Origin: 34-65-8 sp964516135
Lineage (GTDB): Bacteria; Pseudomonadota; Alphaproteobacteria; Sphingomonadales; Sphingomonadaceae
NCBI GenBank assembly: GCA_964516135.1
Contig: CAZEWN010000006.1
Location: forward strand, 1-64,000
DNA length: 64,000 nucleotides
Reading direction: 5' to 3'
Part shown: positions 16,619 to 25,526 of the stretch, in pieces
How positions within the stretch are numbered: the first letter of the stretch is position 1
How the letters are laid out: every line of letters begins with the position of its first letter
Notes under the pieces: model-generated
What the model saw: the letters and a program-made list of their open reading frames with translations, nothing else
What the model was told of the DNA's origin: nothing
Databases searched by the model: none
Made by a program: the position numbers and the translations under genes

Positions 16619-18849
16619 CCCTCCATCCACTCGCGGAAGAATTGCTCGTTTGCGGCGCGGAGGTCGGCGAGGGGGACACCAAGCATAGCGTCGCCGCCGA
16701 CTTGACCAAGCCGGTGGAAGCCGATCTGCGCGGTTTCAGCGTTTTCCGTGCCTTCTGCGAGTACTGCATTTAGCGCGTCGGTGTCTGGCACACAGATCAG
16801 ATAGCGGCCCTGATCTTCCCCGAACCACCATTGGGCGGGGGTATATTCTGCATTGGCCTCGACCTCCGCGCCTATGCCGCCAACCAAGGCCATTTCGGTC
16901 AGCGCAACCGCCAGCCCGCCGTCCGAGATATCGTGTACCGCGTTGACCAGCCCGTCGTTGATCAACTGTCGCACGATTTCGCCCGCGTTGCGCTCAATCG
17001 TCAGGTCGGTCGGGGGCGTGCGCCCGCCCTCGCTGCCGTGAACGACCTGGAGCCACAGCGACTTGCCCAGGTGAGGCCGGGTCGGATCAGGCCGCGCCCA
17101 GAATTCAGGGCCGACGATGTAAATCGTGTCACCGGCGTTCTTGAACCCCATCGTCATCATCTTGGAATAGTCCTCGATGATGCCAACGCCGCCGATTGCG
17201 GGCGTCGGTAAAATCGCGCTGCCACCACCCGTCGCCTTGCTCTCGTTATACAGCGACACGTTCCCGCTCACGATTGGGAAATCCAGCGCGCGGCAGGCGT
17301 CGCCCATGCCTTCGAGGGCGTGGACCAGTTGCGCCATGATCTCGGGCCGCTGTGGGTTGGCGAAGTTCAGGCAGTTGGTCACCGCCAGCGGCCGCGCGCC
17401 GACGGCGCAGAGGTTGCGGTATGCCTCGGCGATGGCCTGCTTGCCGCCTTCGTAGGGGTCGGCATAGACGTAGCGCGGGGTGCAGTCGGTGGTGATCGCC
17501 AGTGCCTTCTTCGTCCCGTGCACGCGCACGACGCCCGCGTCGCCGCCGGTCTGGAGCGTGTCGGCGCCGACCTGGCTATCGTACTGCTGGCTGATCCAGC
17601 GCTTGCTGGCGAGGTTGGGGCTGGCCATCAGCTTCAGCAGGTCCGCGCCGATGTCGGTGCTTTCGGGCACCTCGCCCAGCGGCTTGACCTGCGCCCAGGC
17701 CTTGTATTCTTCTTTGGAGAGATAAGGCCGGTCGTAAAGCGGCGCATCGGCGGCGAGCGGGCCCAAGGGGATATCGCACACCATTTCGCCCTGCCATTCA
17801 AGGACCATGTGGCCGGTATCGGTGACCTCGCCGATGACCGCGAAATCGAGTTCCCACTTGCGGAAGATCGCCTCGGCCATCGGTTCCTTGCCGGGCTTAA
17901 GCACCATGAGCATGCGCTCCTGGCTCTCGCTCAGCATCATTTCGTAGGGCGTCATCCCCTCCTCGCGGCAGGGGACGTTGTCCATGACCAGACGGATGCC
18001 CGCCTTGCCATTGGTCGCCATCTCGACGCTGGAGCTGGTAAGCCCCGCCGCGCCCATGTCCTGGATCGCGACGATGGCATCGGTCGCCATCAGTTCGAGG
18101 CAGGCTTCGATCAGCAGCTTCTCGGTGAAGGGATCGCCGACTTGGACCGTGGGCCGCTTGGCCTCGGCATCCTCGCCGAAGTCCGCGCTGGCCATGGTGG
18201 CGCCGTGAATGCCGTCGCGCCCGGTCTTGCTGCCGACATAAACGATCGGATTGCCCACGCCCGTCGCCGCCGAATAGAAGATCTTGTCGGCATCGGCCAC
18301 GCCCACGGTCATCGCGTTAACGAGGATGTTGCCGTCGTAGGCGGGGTGAAAATTCGTCTCGCCCGCGATCGTGGGCACGCCGACGCAATTGCCATAGCCG
18401 CCGATGCCCGCGACCACGCCCTTGACCAGGTGCTGCATCTTGGGATGGTCAGGCCGACCGAAACGCAGCGCATTGGCATTGGCGATGGGCCGCGCGCCCA
18501 TGGTGAACACGTCGCGCAGGATGCCGCCAACGCCGGTCGCCGCGCCCTGATAAGGCTCGATATAGCTCGGGTGGTTGTGGCTCTCCATCTTGAAGATGGC
18601 CGCCTGACCATCACCGATGTCGATGACGCCCGCGTTCTCGCCCGGGCCGCAGATCACCCACGGGGCTTCGGTTGGCAGCTTCTTGAGGTGGAGGCGGCTC
18701 GACTTGTAGCTGCAATGCTCCGACCACATGACCGAGAAAATGCCCAGCTCGACCAGATTGGGCTGGCGCCCCAGCGCGTTCAGCACGCGCTCGTATTCTT
18801 CCGGGCTGAGACCGTGGGACTCGACGATTTCGGGGGTGATCGCGCTCAT
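16615..18849 (-). CDS. purL: Phosphoribosylformylglycinamidine synthase, large subunit PurL
   Basis: PurL carries the amidotransferase synthetase step FGAR to FGAM of purine synthesis. At 744 residues it is the small form that needs separate PurQ and PurS subunits, which are not in this window. Motifs include FSVMWSEHCSYKSSR, VICGPGENAGV, KMESHNHPSYIEPYQGAATGVGG and the C-terminal NAVHDISDGGLAVALTEM. The start MSAITPEIVE (ATG 18849) is the family start; the frame extends 32 codons upstream into the neighbouring gene. The DUF72 gene is coupled at the 3' end. Confidence 0.96.
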   Translation of the reverse strand: MSAITPEIVESHGLSPEEYERVLNALGRQPNLVELGIFSVMWSEHCSYKSSRLHLKKLPTEAPWVICGPGENAGVIDIGDGQAAIFKMESHNHPSYIEPYQGAATGVGGILRDVFTMGARPIANANALRFGRPDHPKMQHLVKGVVAGIGGYGNCVGVPTIAGETNFHPAYDGNILVNAMTVGVADADKIFYSAATGVGNPIVYVGSKTGRDGIHGATMASADFGEDAEAKRPTVQVGDPFTEKLLIEACLELMATDAIVAIQDMGAAGLTSSSVEMATNGKAGIRLVMDNVPCREEGMTPYEMMLSESQERMLMVLKPGKEPMAEAIFRKWELDFAVIGEVTDTGHMVLEWQGEMVCDIPLGPLAADAPLYDRPYLSKEEYKAWAQVKPLGEVPESTDIGADLLKLMASPNLASKRWISQQYDSQVGADTLQTGGDAGVVRVHGTKKALAITTDCTPRYVYADPYEGGKQAIAEAYRNLCAVGARPLAVTNCLNFANPQRPEIMAQLVHALEGMGDACRALDFPIVSGNVSLYNESKATGGGSAILPTPAIGGVGIIEDYSKMMTMGFKNAGDTIYIVGPEFWARPDPTRPHLGKSLWLQVVHGSEGGRTPPTDLTIERNAGEIVRQLINDGLVNAVHDISDGGLAVALTEMALVGGIGAEVEANAEYTPAQWWFGEDQGRYLICVPDTDALNAVLAEGTENAETAQIGFHRLGQVGGDAMLGVPLADLRAANEQFFREWMEG

Positions 18850-18859
18850 GCGCGCGCCC

Positions 18860-19540
18860 TTAGCTGTGCTGCGACGCGACCGCCAGCCCCACCTCGCGCT
18901 TATGCCGCCGGGTCGATCCGACCCAAGCGGCGAAAAACGTCGCAATCAGGAAGGCGAACAGCGCCATCAGGAAATAGCCAGCGCTGACTTCTTCCATTGG
19001 CGGTCCGAACCAGTTGACCGTCTGCATCGCCAGCAACAATCCAAGCAGGATCAGCGGTGGCACCAGCGGCCCCTTGGTGCGGCGCAGGTACCACCAGAAA
19101 CACAGCCCAACGAGCGTAAGTTCAACCACCACCGTTGCCACTGGCGCATTCCACAGGCCCAGCCCGAGCTTCGCGTCGCCGCCCGCCAGGGTCAGGTCGG
19201 GACGATGGAACAGCAGGTCGAGAAACCAGTGCGACACCACCACCGCCCCGCCGATCAGTGCTGCGGTCCGGCCATGCCGCGTACTCAGCAGGACGAGCGC
19301 AAACGCCAGCGCCCACACGAATGCGCCCAGCAGGCTGTGGGTATAGGGCATGTGATACATATCGAGGGGGTTCATGGCGGTGATGCCCGGCGCGATCCGC
19401 ATTTTCTCTATGCCTACGCTGGCCAGCGCGAAGAATCCCCAGTCGACCAGTTGGCCGGCGACGAACAGCGTTCCCAGGCCGGGCGAACGCTTGCTGATCG
19501 CGGCGGCTGCGAAGGCAGGGGCCCAGTGTCCGATGAACAT
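18860..19540 (-). CDS. Membrane protein, YdjM/DUF457-like putative metal-dependent hydrolase
   Basis: A 226-residue protein with about six hydrophobic segments. MPYTHSLLGAFVWALAF and VVSHWFLDLLFHRPDL keep the spaced His and Asp residues seen in the YdjM-like inner-membrane hydrolase family. The C-terminus is basic. No activity can be deduced. It starts 4 nt after the DUF2177 gene stops and ends 10 nt before purL's start, so the three genes may be one transcript. Confidence 0.65.
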   Translation of the reverse strand: MFIGHWAPAFAAAAISKRSPGLGTLFVAGQLVDWGFFALASVGIEKMRIAPGITAMNPLDMYHMPYTHSLLGAFVWALAFALVLLSTRHGRTAALIGGAVVVSHWFLDLLFHRPDLTLAGGDAKLGLGLWNAPVATVVVELTLVGLCFWWYLRRTKGPLVPPLILLGLLLAMQTVNWFGPPMEEVSAGYFLMALFAFLIATFFAAWVGSTRRHKREVGLAVASQHS

Positions 19541-19544
19541 GGCG

Positions 19545-19946
19545 TCAGCTCGCGATTTTCAGCGCGGCCCAGGCGGCCGCTGCCGACGCGATCGCGGTGG
19601 CGAACGCGCCCCAGGCGATGTCGATCAAGCTGATCTGGGTCGACCAGACCTTCATCACCGCTTGATTGGTGAGATCGAAGGTGGCGTAACACAATGCGCC
19701 CAACAGCGCGCCATTGACCAGTGCGACGCCTGACTGACCGCTTTCCATACCCGGGCGCACGGCAAACCAGACCATGCCGGCGAGATAGATGAGGTAGAAC
19801 GCGGCCGCGGGCGCCACGCGGAACTGCGCTGCCATGATCTCGCCAATAACCGGCCGGTACAAGTTGGGGCCGGCCCAGCGCAGCCATAACGCGTCCAGCA
19901 CGCCGAACACAGCGCCGGCCGCAAGATACGCGACAATCCACTTCAT
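19545..19946 (-). CDS. DUF2177 family membrane protein
   Basis: A 133-residue protein with four predicted transmembrane segments. The pattern is typical of DUF2177: FGVLDALWLRWAGPNLYRPVIGEIM near the N-terminus and NGALLGALCYATFDLTNQAVM in the middle. The function is unknown. It heads a short minus-strand operon with the YdjM-like gene and possibly purL. Confidence 0.85.
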   Translation of the reverse strand: MKWIVAYLAAGAVFGVLDALWLRWAGPNLYRPVIGEIMAAQFRVAPAAAFYLIYLAGMVWFAVRPGMESGQSGVALVNGALLGALCYATFDLTNQAVMKVWSTQISLIDIAWGAFATAIASAAAAWAALKIAS

Positions 19947-20008
19947 ATGCCTCTCCCCTGTCGCCGCGCAGCTTGACCAAGGCGCGGGCGGTGGTCAATG
20001 CTTGGCCG

Positions 20009-20260
20009 ATGGCAGAGGGTTCCCAGGATATCGCGTTGATGTCGTTCGAAGAGGCGTTGCAGGCGCTCGAAAAGGTCGTGCGCGACCTGGAAAGTGGCGA
20101 GGTGCCGCTCGACCGGTCGATCGATCTCTATGAACGGGGCGAGGCTTTGCGGCGGCATTGTCAGGCGCGCCTCGATGCCGCGCAGGCGCGTATCGAGAAA
20201 ATCGTGGCCGGGCCTGACGGGCGGGCCAGCGGCACTGTGCCCTTCGACACCGATGGCTGA
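20009..20260 (+). CDS. xseB: Exodeoxyribonuclease VII small subunit
   Basis: XseB binds and activates the catalytic XseA subunit. At 83 residues it has the family helix-turn-helix body: MSFEEALQALEKVVRDLESGEVPLDRSIDLYERGEALRRHC. ATG 20009 (MAEGSQD) was chosen; the frame extends 12 codons further. Its last 8 nt overlap the start of ispA, the usual xseB-ispA arrangement of proteobacteria. Confidence 0.95.
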   Translation: MAEGSQDIALMSFEEALQALEKVVRDLESGEVPLDRSIDLYERGEALRRHCQARLDAAQARIEKIVAGPDGRASGTVPFDTDG

Positions 20261-21170
20261 CATGCAACTGGTCGAATCGTCGCGGGGGGTGCTCGCCGAT
20301 GGGCTGGCCCGCATTCAGCGCGATGTTGACGCGGCATTCGACGAGCTGTTGCCTATGCCCGAGGACACCCGCGCACGTCTGGTCGAGGCGATGCGCTACG
20401 CCGCGATCGGTGGCGGCAAGCGGGTGCGCCCGCTGTTGGTGGCGGCGGTAGCGGCGCTTTATGGCGTCGATCGCGATGTCGCGGTGCGGACCGGCTGCGC
20501 GGTCGAGGCGATCCACGTCTATTCGCTGATCCACGACGATCTGCCATGCATGGACGATGATGACCTGCGCCATGGCAAACCGACGCTGCATCGCGCCTTT
20601 GACGAGGCAACCGCCGTTCTCGCCGGGGATTCGCTCCATGCGCTGGCGTTCGAGATCCTCGCCGATCCGATGATCGGGGGCGATCCGTTCGTCCGCGCCG
20701 AACTGGTCGCGACGCTGGCTGGGGCAAGCGGCATGAACGGCATGGCGGGCGGTCAGATGATGGACATGGCGGCGGGCAGCGCGGACTACGACCTGCCCAC
20801 GATCACCCGGCTGCAACAGCTCAAAACCGGCGCGCTGCTCGCCGCATCGGTGGAAATGGGCGCGATTTTGGGTCGCGTCGCGCCGGAGGGGCGCGGCCAC
20901 CTGCGCGCCTACGCTCGCGACATCGGGCTTGCCTTCCAGATCGCCGACGACCTGCTCGACCACGAGGGCGACGAGGCCAAGGCGGGGAAGGCGCTGCGAA
21001 AGGACGACGAGCAGGGCAAGCAGACCTTCGTCACGCTGATGGGTGCGGAAAAGGCGCGCGAACAGGCGCGCGCGCTGGTCGAGCAGGCGGTGGGCCACCT
21101 CGCCTCCCACGGCAGCGAGGCCGACCTGCTGCGCGCACTGGCGCGGTTTATCGTGGAGCGCGATCGATGA
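20253..21170 (+). CDS. ispA: Polyprenyl (farnesyl/geranyl) diphosphate synthase
   Basis: A 305-residue trans-prenyltransferase that builds FPP or GPP from IPP and DMAPP. Motifs are GGGKRVRPLL, the first Asp-rich motif DDLPCMDDDDLRHG, GQMMDM, and the second Asp-rich motif AFQIADDLLDHEGD with KTGAL. Residues before the first Asp motif (VYSLIHDDLP) are as in FPP synthases, so farnesyl diphosphate is the likely product. The start ATG 20253 lies inside xseB; the stop overlaps the coaD start as ATGA. Confidence 0.94.
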   Translation: MADMQLVESSRGVLADGLARIQRDVDAAFDELLPMPEDTRARLVEAMRYAAIGGGKRVRPLLVAAVAALYGVDRDVAVRTGCAVEAIHVYSLIHDDLPCMDDDDLRHGKPTLHRAFDEATAVLAGDSLHALAFEILADPMIGGDPFVRAELVATLAGASGMNGMAGGQMMDMAAGSADYDLPTITRLQQLKTGALLAASVEMGAILGRVAPEGRGHLRAYARDIGLAFQIADDLLDHEGDEAKAGKALRKDDEQGKQTFVTLMGAEKAREQARALVEQAVGHLASHGSEADLLRALARFIVERDR

Positions 21171-21682
21171 TGACCGAACGTATTGGCGTCTATCCCGGCA
21201 CGTTCGACCCGATCACGCTGGGCCATGCCGACATCATCCGGCGTGGCAGCAAGCTGGTCGACCGGCTAATCGTGGGCGTGACCACGAACCCATCGAAAAA
21301 CCCGATGTTCGATACCGAGGAGCGGCTGGCAATGACGCGGCGCGAGGTCGCGGCGCTGGGGCTCGACAATGTCGAGGTGGTCGGGTTCAATGCGTTGCTG
21401 GTCAAGTTCGCGCGCAAGCAGGGGGCCAACGTGCTGATCCGCGGTCTGCGCGCGGTCGCCGATTTCGAATACGAATACCAGATGGCAGGCATGAACCAGC
21501 AGCTCGATCAGTCCATCGAGACGGTGTTCCTGATGGCCGATGTCTCGCTTCAACCGATCGCATCGAAACTGGTCAAGGAAATCGCCCTGTTCGGCGGCGA
21601 CATCGCGCCTTTCGTCAGCGCGGCGGTGTGCGAGGAAGTGATCGCGCGGGTCGAACGGATTGGCCGGCTGGGCGATTACTGA
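21167..21682 (+). CDS. coaD: Phosphopantetheine adenylyltransferase
   Basis: CoaD adenylylates 4'-phosphopantetheine in coenzyme A synthesis. The 171-residue protein starts with IGVYPGTFDPITLGHADIIRR, containing the (H/T)xGH nucleotidyltransferase motif, then RGLRAVADFEYEYQMAGMN and the C-terminal helix region of the family. A second in-frame ATG (21170) is equally plausible. It is the third gene in the coupled xseB-ispA-coaD set. Confidence 0.95.
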   Translation: MMTERIGVYPGTFDPITLGHADIIRRGSKLVDRLIVGVTTNPSKNPMFDTEERLAMTRREVAALGLDNVEVVGFNALLVKFARKQGANVLIRGLRAVADFEYEYQMAGMNQQLDQSIETVFLMADVSLQPIASKLVKEIALFGGDIAPFVSAAVCEEVIARVERIGRLGDY

Positions 21683-21770
21683 TCGAGCAATGCCCGCCGT
21701 CATCATTCATTGAAGTGTCAGCCGCCCCTGTATAGTGCGCGGCGATATTGCAAGGATCGACGAACACTCC

Positions 21771-22439
21771 ATGATAAATCGCCTGTTTGCCGCTGTCGGG
21801 GCCATCGCTGCCCTCGCTCTCGCCCCGGTCGCCGCCAGCGCGCAGGACGCCGCGCCCGTCGCGCCGCGCGTTTACCAGCCGGTCAACTTCGATGCCGCCG
21901 CCGATCCTGAAAATATCCTGCTGCTGGATTTGTCGAACGGACAGCGGGTGGCGATCCGCCTCATGCCGGACTGGGCACCGAACCACGTCGATCGGGTCAA
22001 GACGCTGGCCCGCCAGGGCTTTTACGACGGGGTGATCTTCCACCGCGTGATCGAAGGTTTCATGGCGCAGACCGGTGATCCGACCGGCACTGGCCAGGGC
22101 GGCTCGCAGTTGCCGGACCTTGCAGCCGAATTCAACCCGATGCCGCATGTGCGTGGCACGATCTCGATGGCGCGCGCGCAGGCGGAAGACAGTGCGAACA
22201 GCCAGTTTTTCATCGTATTCTATCCGCGTTTCTCGCTTGACCGGAACTACACCAATTTCGGCCGCGTGATCGGCAACATGGCCGCCGTCGATGCGATTGC
22301 CCGGGGCGAACCGCCGGCCAACCCCACGCGCATCGTCCAGGCTTCGCTCGCGTCCGACAACAAACCCGTGCCGGCAACACCGATTGCGCCCCAAGGGCAG
22401 ATCACCGCCGACCTGCTCAACGCCCCGATCGCGGAATAG
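21771..22439 (+). CDS. Periplasmic peptidyl-prolyl cis-trans isomerase (cyclophilin type)
   Basis: A 222-residue secreted cyclophilin. The signal peptide MINRLFAAVGAIAALALAPVAASA ends at an AxA-type cleavage site (ASA-Q). The cyclophilin core has DGVIFHRVIEGFMAQTGDPTGTGQGG, FNPMPHVRGTISMARA and NSQFFIVFYP, with the catalytic Arg in FHRVI. ATG 21771 gives the clean signal peptide. It would assist folding in the periplasm. queA follows 19 nt downstream. Confidence 0.93.
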   Translation: MINRLFAAVGAIAALALAPVAASAQDAAPVAPRVYQPVNFDAAADPENILLLDLSNGQRVAIRLMPDWAPNHVDRVKTLARQGFYDGVIFHRVIEGFMAQTGDPTGTGQGGSQLPDLAAEFNPMPHVRGTISMARAQAEDSANSQFFIVFYPRFSLDRNYTNFGRVIGNMAAVDAIARGEPPANPTRIVQASLASDNKPVPATPIAPQGQITADLLNAPIAE

Positions 22440-22458
22440 CCCGGACTGGGGGCACGCC

Positions 22459-23487
22459 ATGCGTGTCGATCTGTTCGATTTCACGCTGCCGCCCGAACTG
22501 ATCGCGCTTCGCCCGGTCAGCCCGCGCGACGCCGCGCGCATGCTGGTGGCGAGAGGCGACAGCGCGTTGGACGATCGCACTGTACGCGACCTTCCCAGCC
22601 TGCTTCGCGCGGGCGACGTCCTGGTTTTCAATGATACCCGCGTGATCCCCGCGCAACTGGACGGTCTGCGCGGCGAGGCGCGGATCGGGGCGACCCTGCA
22701 CAAGCGGATCGACCTGCGGCGCTGGCAGGCGTTCATCCGCAACGCCAAACGCCTGCGCGAAGGCGACCGGATCGACTTTCCCGCCGGGGTTTCCGCCGTG
22801 GCCGAGACACGCCATGCGGACGGCAGCTTTACCCTGGCCTTCACCGGCGAGGAGCCGGTAGAGGTGCTGCTGGAGCGTGCCGGGCAAATGCCGCTGCCGC
22901 CTTATATCGCCGGCAAGCGCCCGACCGACGACCGCGACCGTGCCGACTACCAGACGATGTTCGCGCAAAGGGATGGCGCCGTGGCGGCGCCAACCGCGGC
23001 GCTGCATTTCACCCCTGAACTGATCGCCGCGCTGGATGCGGCGGGCGTCGCGCGCGAGACGCTCACGCTCCATGTCGGCGCGGGCACGTTCCTGCCGGTC
23101 AAGGCTGAGGATACCGCCGATCATGCGATGCACGCTGAATGGGGCCGGATCGACGCCGCAGTGGCCGATCGCCTTAACGCCGCGCGCGCCGCCGGGGGCC
23201 GGGTCATAGCAGTCGGCACCACCAGCCTTCGCCTGCTGGAAAGCGCGACGGGTGACGATCGCGTGATCCGACCGTTCGAAGGTGACACCTCGATCTTCAT
23301 CACGCCAGGATACACCTTCCGCGCCATCGACGGGCTGATGACGAACTTCCACTTACCGAAGTCGACCCTGTTCATGCTGGTGAGTGCGCTGATGGGGCGC
23401 GAGCGAATGCAGCAGGTCTATGCCCATGCCATTGCCGGGCGATATCGGTTCTATTCCTACGGCGATTCCTCGCTGCTCATTCCCTGA
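22459..23487 (+). CDS. queA: S-adenosylmethionine:tRNA ribosyltransferase-isomerase
   Basis: QueA converts preQ1 in tRNA to epoxyqueuosine using SAM as ribosyl donor. The 342-residue protein has the family N-terminus VDLFDFTLPPELIALRP, VFNDTRVIPAQL, the THVGAGTF-like LTLHVGAGTFLPVKAEDTADH, and C-terminal MTNFHLPKSTLFMLVSALMG. ATG 22459 is the family start; the frame extends 56 codons into the cyclophilin gene. tgt, which performs the preceding base exchange, lies 4.7 kb downstream on the same strand. The end overlaps the TetR gene by 11 nt. Confidence 0.96.
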   Translation: MRVDLFDFTLPPELIALRPVSPRDAARMLVARGDSALDDRTVRDLPSLLRAGDVLVFNDTRVIPAQLDGLRGEARIGATLHKRIDLRRWQAFIRNAKRLREGDRIDFPAGVSAVAETRHADGSFTLAFTGEEPVEVLLERAGQMPLPPYIAGKRPTDDRDRADYQTMFAQRDGAVAAPTAALHFTPELIAALDAAGVARETLTLHVGAGTFLPVKAEDTADHAMHAEWGRIDAAVADRLNAARAAGGRVIAVGTTSLRLLESATGDDRVIRPFEGDTSIFITPGYTFRAIDGLMTNFHLPKSTLFMLVSALMGRERMQQVYAHAIAGRYRFYSYGDSSLLIP

Positions 23488-24049
23488 CCGGGAACAGCGT
23501 CGGCGTGTCGAGCAGCCGGTCGATCAGCGCCCGGTCCGGCGGGAGCTGCCGATCCAGCATGAGCATTGCCACTCCATGCGCGATCGCCCATGCCTGGAGC
23601 GCAAGCCGCTCCGCCTCCGGCCCAGGCCCGCCAACGAGCCTTGCCGTGCCTTCGCGCAACAAACGCCCGGCAAGGCTCGCCGCGCTCGGTACCCCGCCGC
23701 CGTGGGCCGCATGTGTGAACACCAATCGAAACAGCGCCGGATGGGCGAGGGCGAAGCGGATGTAGGCCCGCCCGACCTCGGCGAACGAACCCCCGCTGGC
23801 ATCGTGAGCGGCCTGCTGTGCCTCGCCCAGCATCTCCAGTCCGCGCGCGGCGAGTGCCGCCAGCAGCGCCTGCTTGTTGGGAAAATGGCGATAGACGGCA
23901 GTGGGCGATACTCCGACCTGCCGCGCCAGTTCGCGCAGCGACACTTCCGCGCCCTCGGGCCCTTCAAGCGCGGCTACTCCAGCTTCGACCAAAGCGCCGC
24001 GCAGGGCACCGTGATGATAGGTTTCGCTCGATGTTGACACTGTTACCAT
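23477..24049 (-). CDS. TetR/AcrR family transcriptional regulator
   Basis: A 190-residue repressor. The N-terminal helix-turn-helix runs SLRELARQVGVSPTAVYRHFPNKQALLAALAARG, classic TetR, and the C-terminal ligand domain is of the WHG type (AYIRFALAHPALFRLVFTHA). ATG 24049 is preferred; the frame continues to GTG 24073. It is divergent from the carotenoid oxygenase gene with 47 nt between start codons, and direct repeats there (24032-24070) are probable operator half-sites, so it likely represses itself and that operon. Confidence 0.9.
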   Translation of the reverse strand: MVTVSTSSETYHHGALRGALVEAGVAALEGPEGAEVSLRELARQVGVSPTAVYRHFPNKQALLAALAARGLEMLGEAQQAAHDASGGSFAEVGRAYIRFALAHPALFRLVFTHAAHGGGVPSAASLAGRLLREGTARLVGGPGPEAERLALQAWAIAHGVAMLMLDRQLPPDRALIDRLLDTPTLFPVRE

Positions 24050-24070
24050 TGTAGCTATGTTGACATTGTT
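24032..24070. promoter_or_regulatory. Direct-repeat operator/promoter of the TetR-carotenoid oxygenase pair
   Basis: TGTTGACAYTGTT occurs twice, at 24032-24044 and 24058-24070, with starts 26 bp apart (about 2.5 helical turns). Each copy contains TTGACA, a perfect -35 hexamer for rightward transcription; the first has TATGTT 16 nt later (24056-24061). The first copy overlaps the tetR start codon. Binding there would block both genes. Confidence 0.6.
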
Positions 24071-24096
24071 CACATCTTAACGGGAGCGAGTCGGTC

Positions 24097-25521
24097 ATGG
24101 CAAGCGTCATCGAGAAAACCATCCGCAAGGCCGTCACGCCCGCGATCCGGGCAGTCGCGGCCATCAACCGCGCACGGCTCGACCCGCCCAGCGATAACCC
24201 ATTCCTGACCGGCATCCACACGCCCATGCGCGAGGAAAAGACGCTGACCGATCTCGCAGTCAGCGGCACGATCCCCGCCGAACTCGACGGGCGCTACGTC
24301 CGCATTGGTCCCAACCCGTTCGACGATGGGACGAGAGGGCACCACTGGTTCGTGGGTGATGGCATGGTCCACGGCATTCGGCTCAAGGGTGGCAAGGCCG
24401 AATGGTATCGAAACCGCTACATCCGCTCGCATGTGCTCGAGGAAAAGGGCGGCCCCGCCGCCGCGCCCGGCCCGCGCCGGAGCCTGCGCGATACGGTCAA
24501 CACCAACGTACTCGGCATCGGCGACACGATCATGGCGCTGGTCGAGGCGGGGTCGTTCCCCGCCGCCCTCGACGGTGATCTGGAAACGATCGGCTACTCA
24601 GATTTCGGCGGCGGTCTGACTGGCAGCTTCACCGCGCATCCGCACCAGTGCCCCCTCACCGGTGAATTTCATGCGATTTGCTACGACGCGACCAATCCTG
24701 CGGCCATCCGCCATGTCGCGCTCGACCGGCAGGGCAAGGTGCTCCGCGAGACGCCGATCGCAGTCGAGCATGGCCCCTCGATCCATGATTGCGCCTTGAC
24801 GGAGAACTACGTCATCATCCTGGACCTACCGGTGACCTTCTCGATGAAGGCGCTACTTGCCGGGCACCAGTTCCCCTACCGCTGGAATGCCGAGTATCGC
24901 GCCCGCGTCGGCCTGATGCCGCGCAGCGGGGGTGACGTGACCTGGGTGCCGGTCGATCCGTGCTACGTCTTCCACGTCGGCAACGCCTTCGAGGATGGCG
25001 AGGGCCGCGTGGTGATCGACCTGTGCGCTTACGAAACAATCTTCGACGGTGAGATGCCCGGACCCTATGGCCGCGCGCTCGGGCTGGAGCGGTGGACGGT
25101 CGACCCCGCCGCCGGTCAGGTTGAACGGCGCACGATCGACGCTAGCGGGCAGGAATTTCCGCGTCCCGACGAACGGTATTTCACCAGGAACTATCGCTAC
25201 CTCTGGGTCATGGGGCTGCCAGAAGACGGCGACCTCGAATTCGTGGCGCCCATGCCGCTTTACCGCCACGATGTCCTGAGTGGCGAACGGGTCCAGCGTG
25301 ACTTTGGGCCGGGGCGCATCCCCGGCGAGTTCGTGTTCGTGCCGCGCTGCCCCGACGCGCCCGAAGGTGACGGATGGGTGATGGGCTATGTCATTGATCG
25401 CCGCGAACGTACCAGCGCACTCGAAATTCTCGACGCCACTACGCTCCAATCCGTCGCGGTGGTCCACATCCCGCATCTCATCCCGCCGGGCTTCCACGGC
25501 AACTGGATTGCGGCTAGCTGA
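24097..25521 (+). CDS. Carotenoid oxygenase (RPE65/lignostilbene dioxygenase) family protein
   Basis: A 474-residue non-haem iron dioxygenase that cleaves alkene bonds of carotenoids, apocarotenoids or stilbenes. The seven-bladed propeller's four iron ligands are visible as H181 (TAHPHQCPLTGE), H230 (PSIHDCALTENY), H293 (YVFHVGNAFEDG) and H467 (PPGFHGNWI). The N-terminus lacks a signal peptide and has an amphipathic patch, fitting cytoplasmic membrane-surface access to lipid substrate. The length matches bacterial members. The substrate is unclear. It probably starts an operon with the ABC exporter 5 nt downstream, under the divergent TetR. Confidence 0.93.
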   Translation: MASVIEKTIRKAVTPAIRAVAAINRARLDPPSDNPFLTGIHTPMREEKTLTDLAVSGTIPAELDGRYVRIGPNPFDDGTRGHHWFVGDGMVHGIRLKGGKAEWYRNRYIRSHVLEEKGGPAAAPGPRRSLRDTVNTNVLGIGDTIMALVEAGSFPAALDGDLETIGYSDFGGGLTGSFTAHPHQCPLTGEFHAICYDATNPAAIRHVALDRQGKVLRETPIAVEHGPSIHDCALTENYVIILDLPVTFSMKALLAGHQFPYRWNAEYRARVGLMPRSGGDVTWVPVDPCYVFHVGNAFEDGEGRVVIDLCAYETIFDGEMPGPYGRALGLERWTVDPAAGQVERRTIDASGQEFPRPDERYFTRNYRYLWVMGLPEDGDLEFVAPMPLYRHDVLSGERVQRDFGPGRIPGEFVFVPRCPDAPEGDGWVMGYVIDRRERTSALEILDATTLQSVAVVHIPHLIPPGFHGNWIAAS

Positions 25522-25526
25522 TCCAT

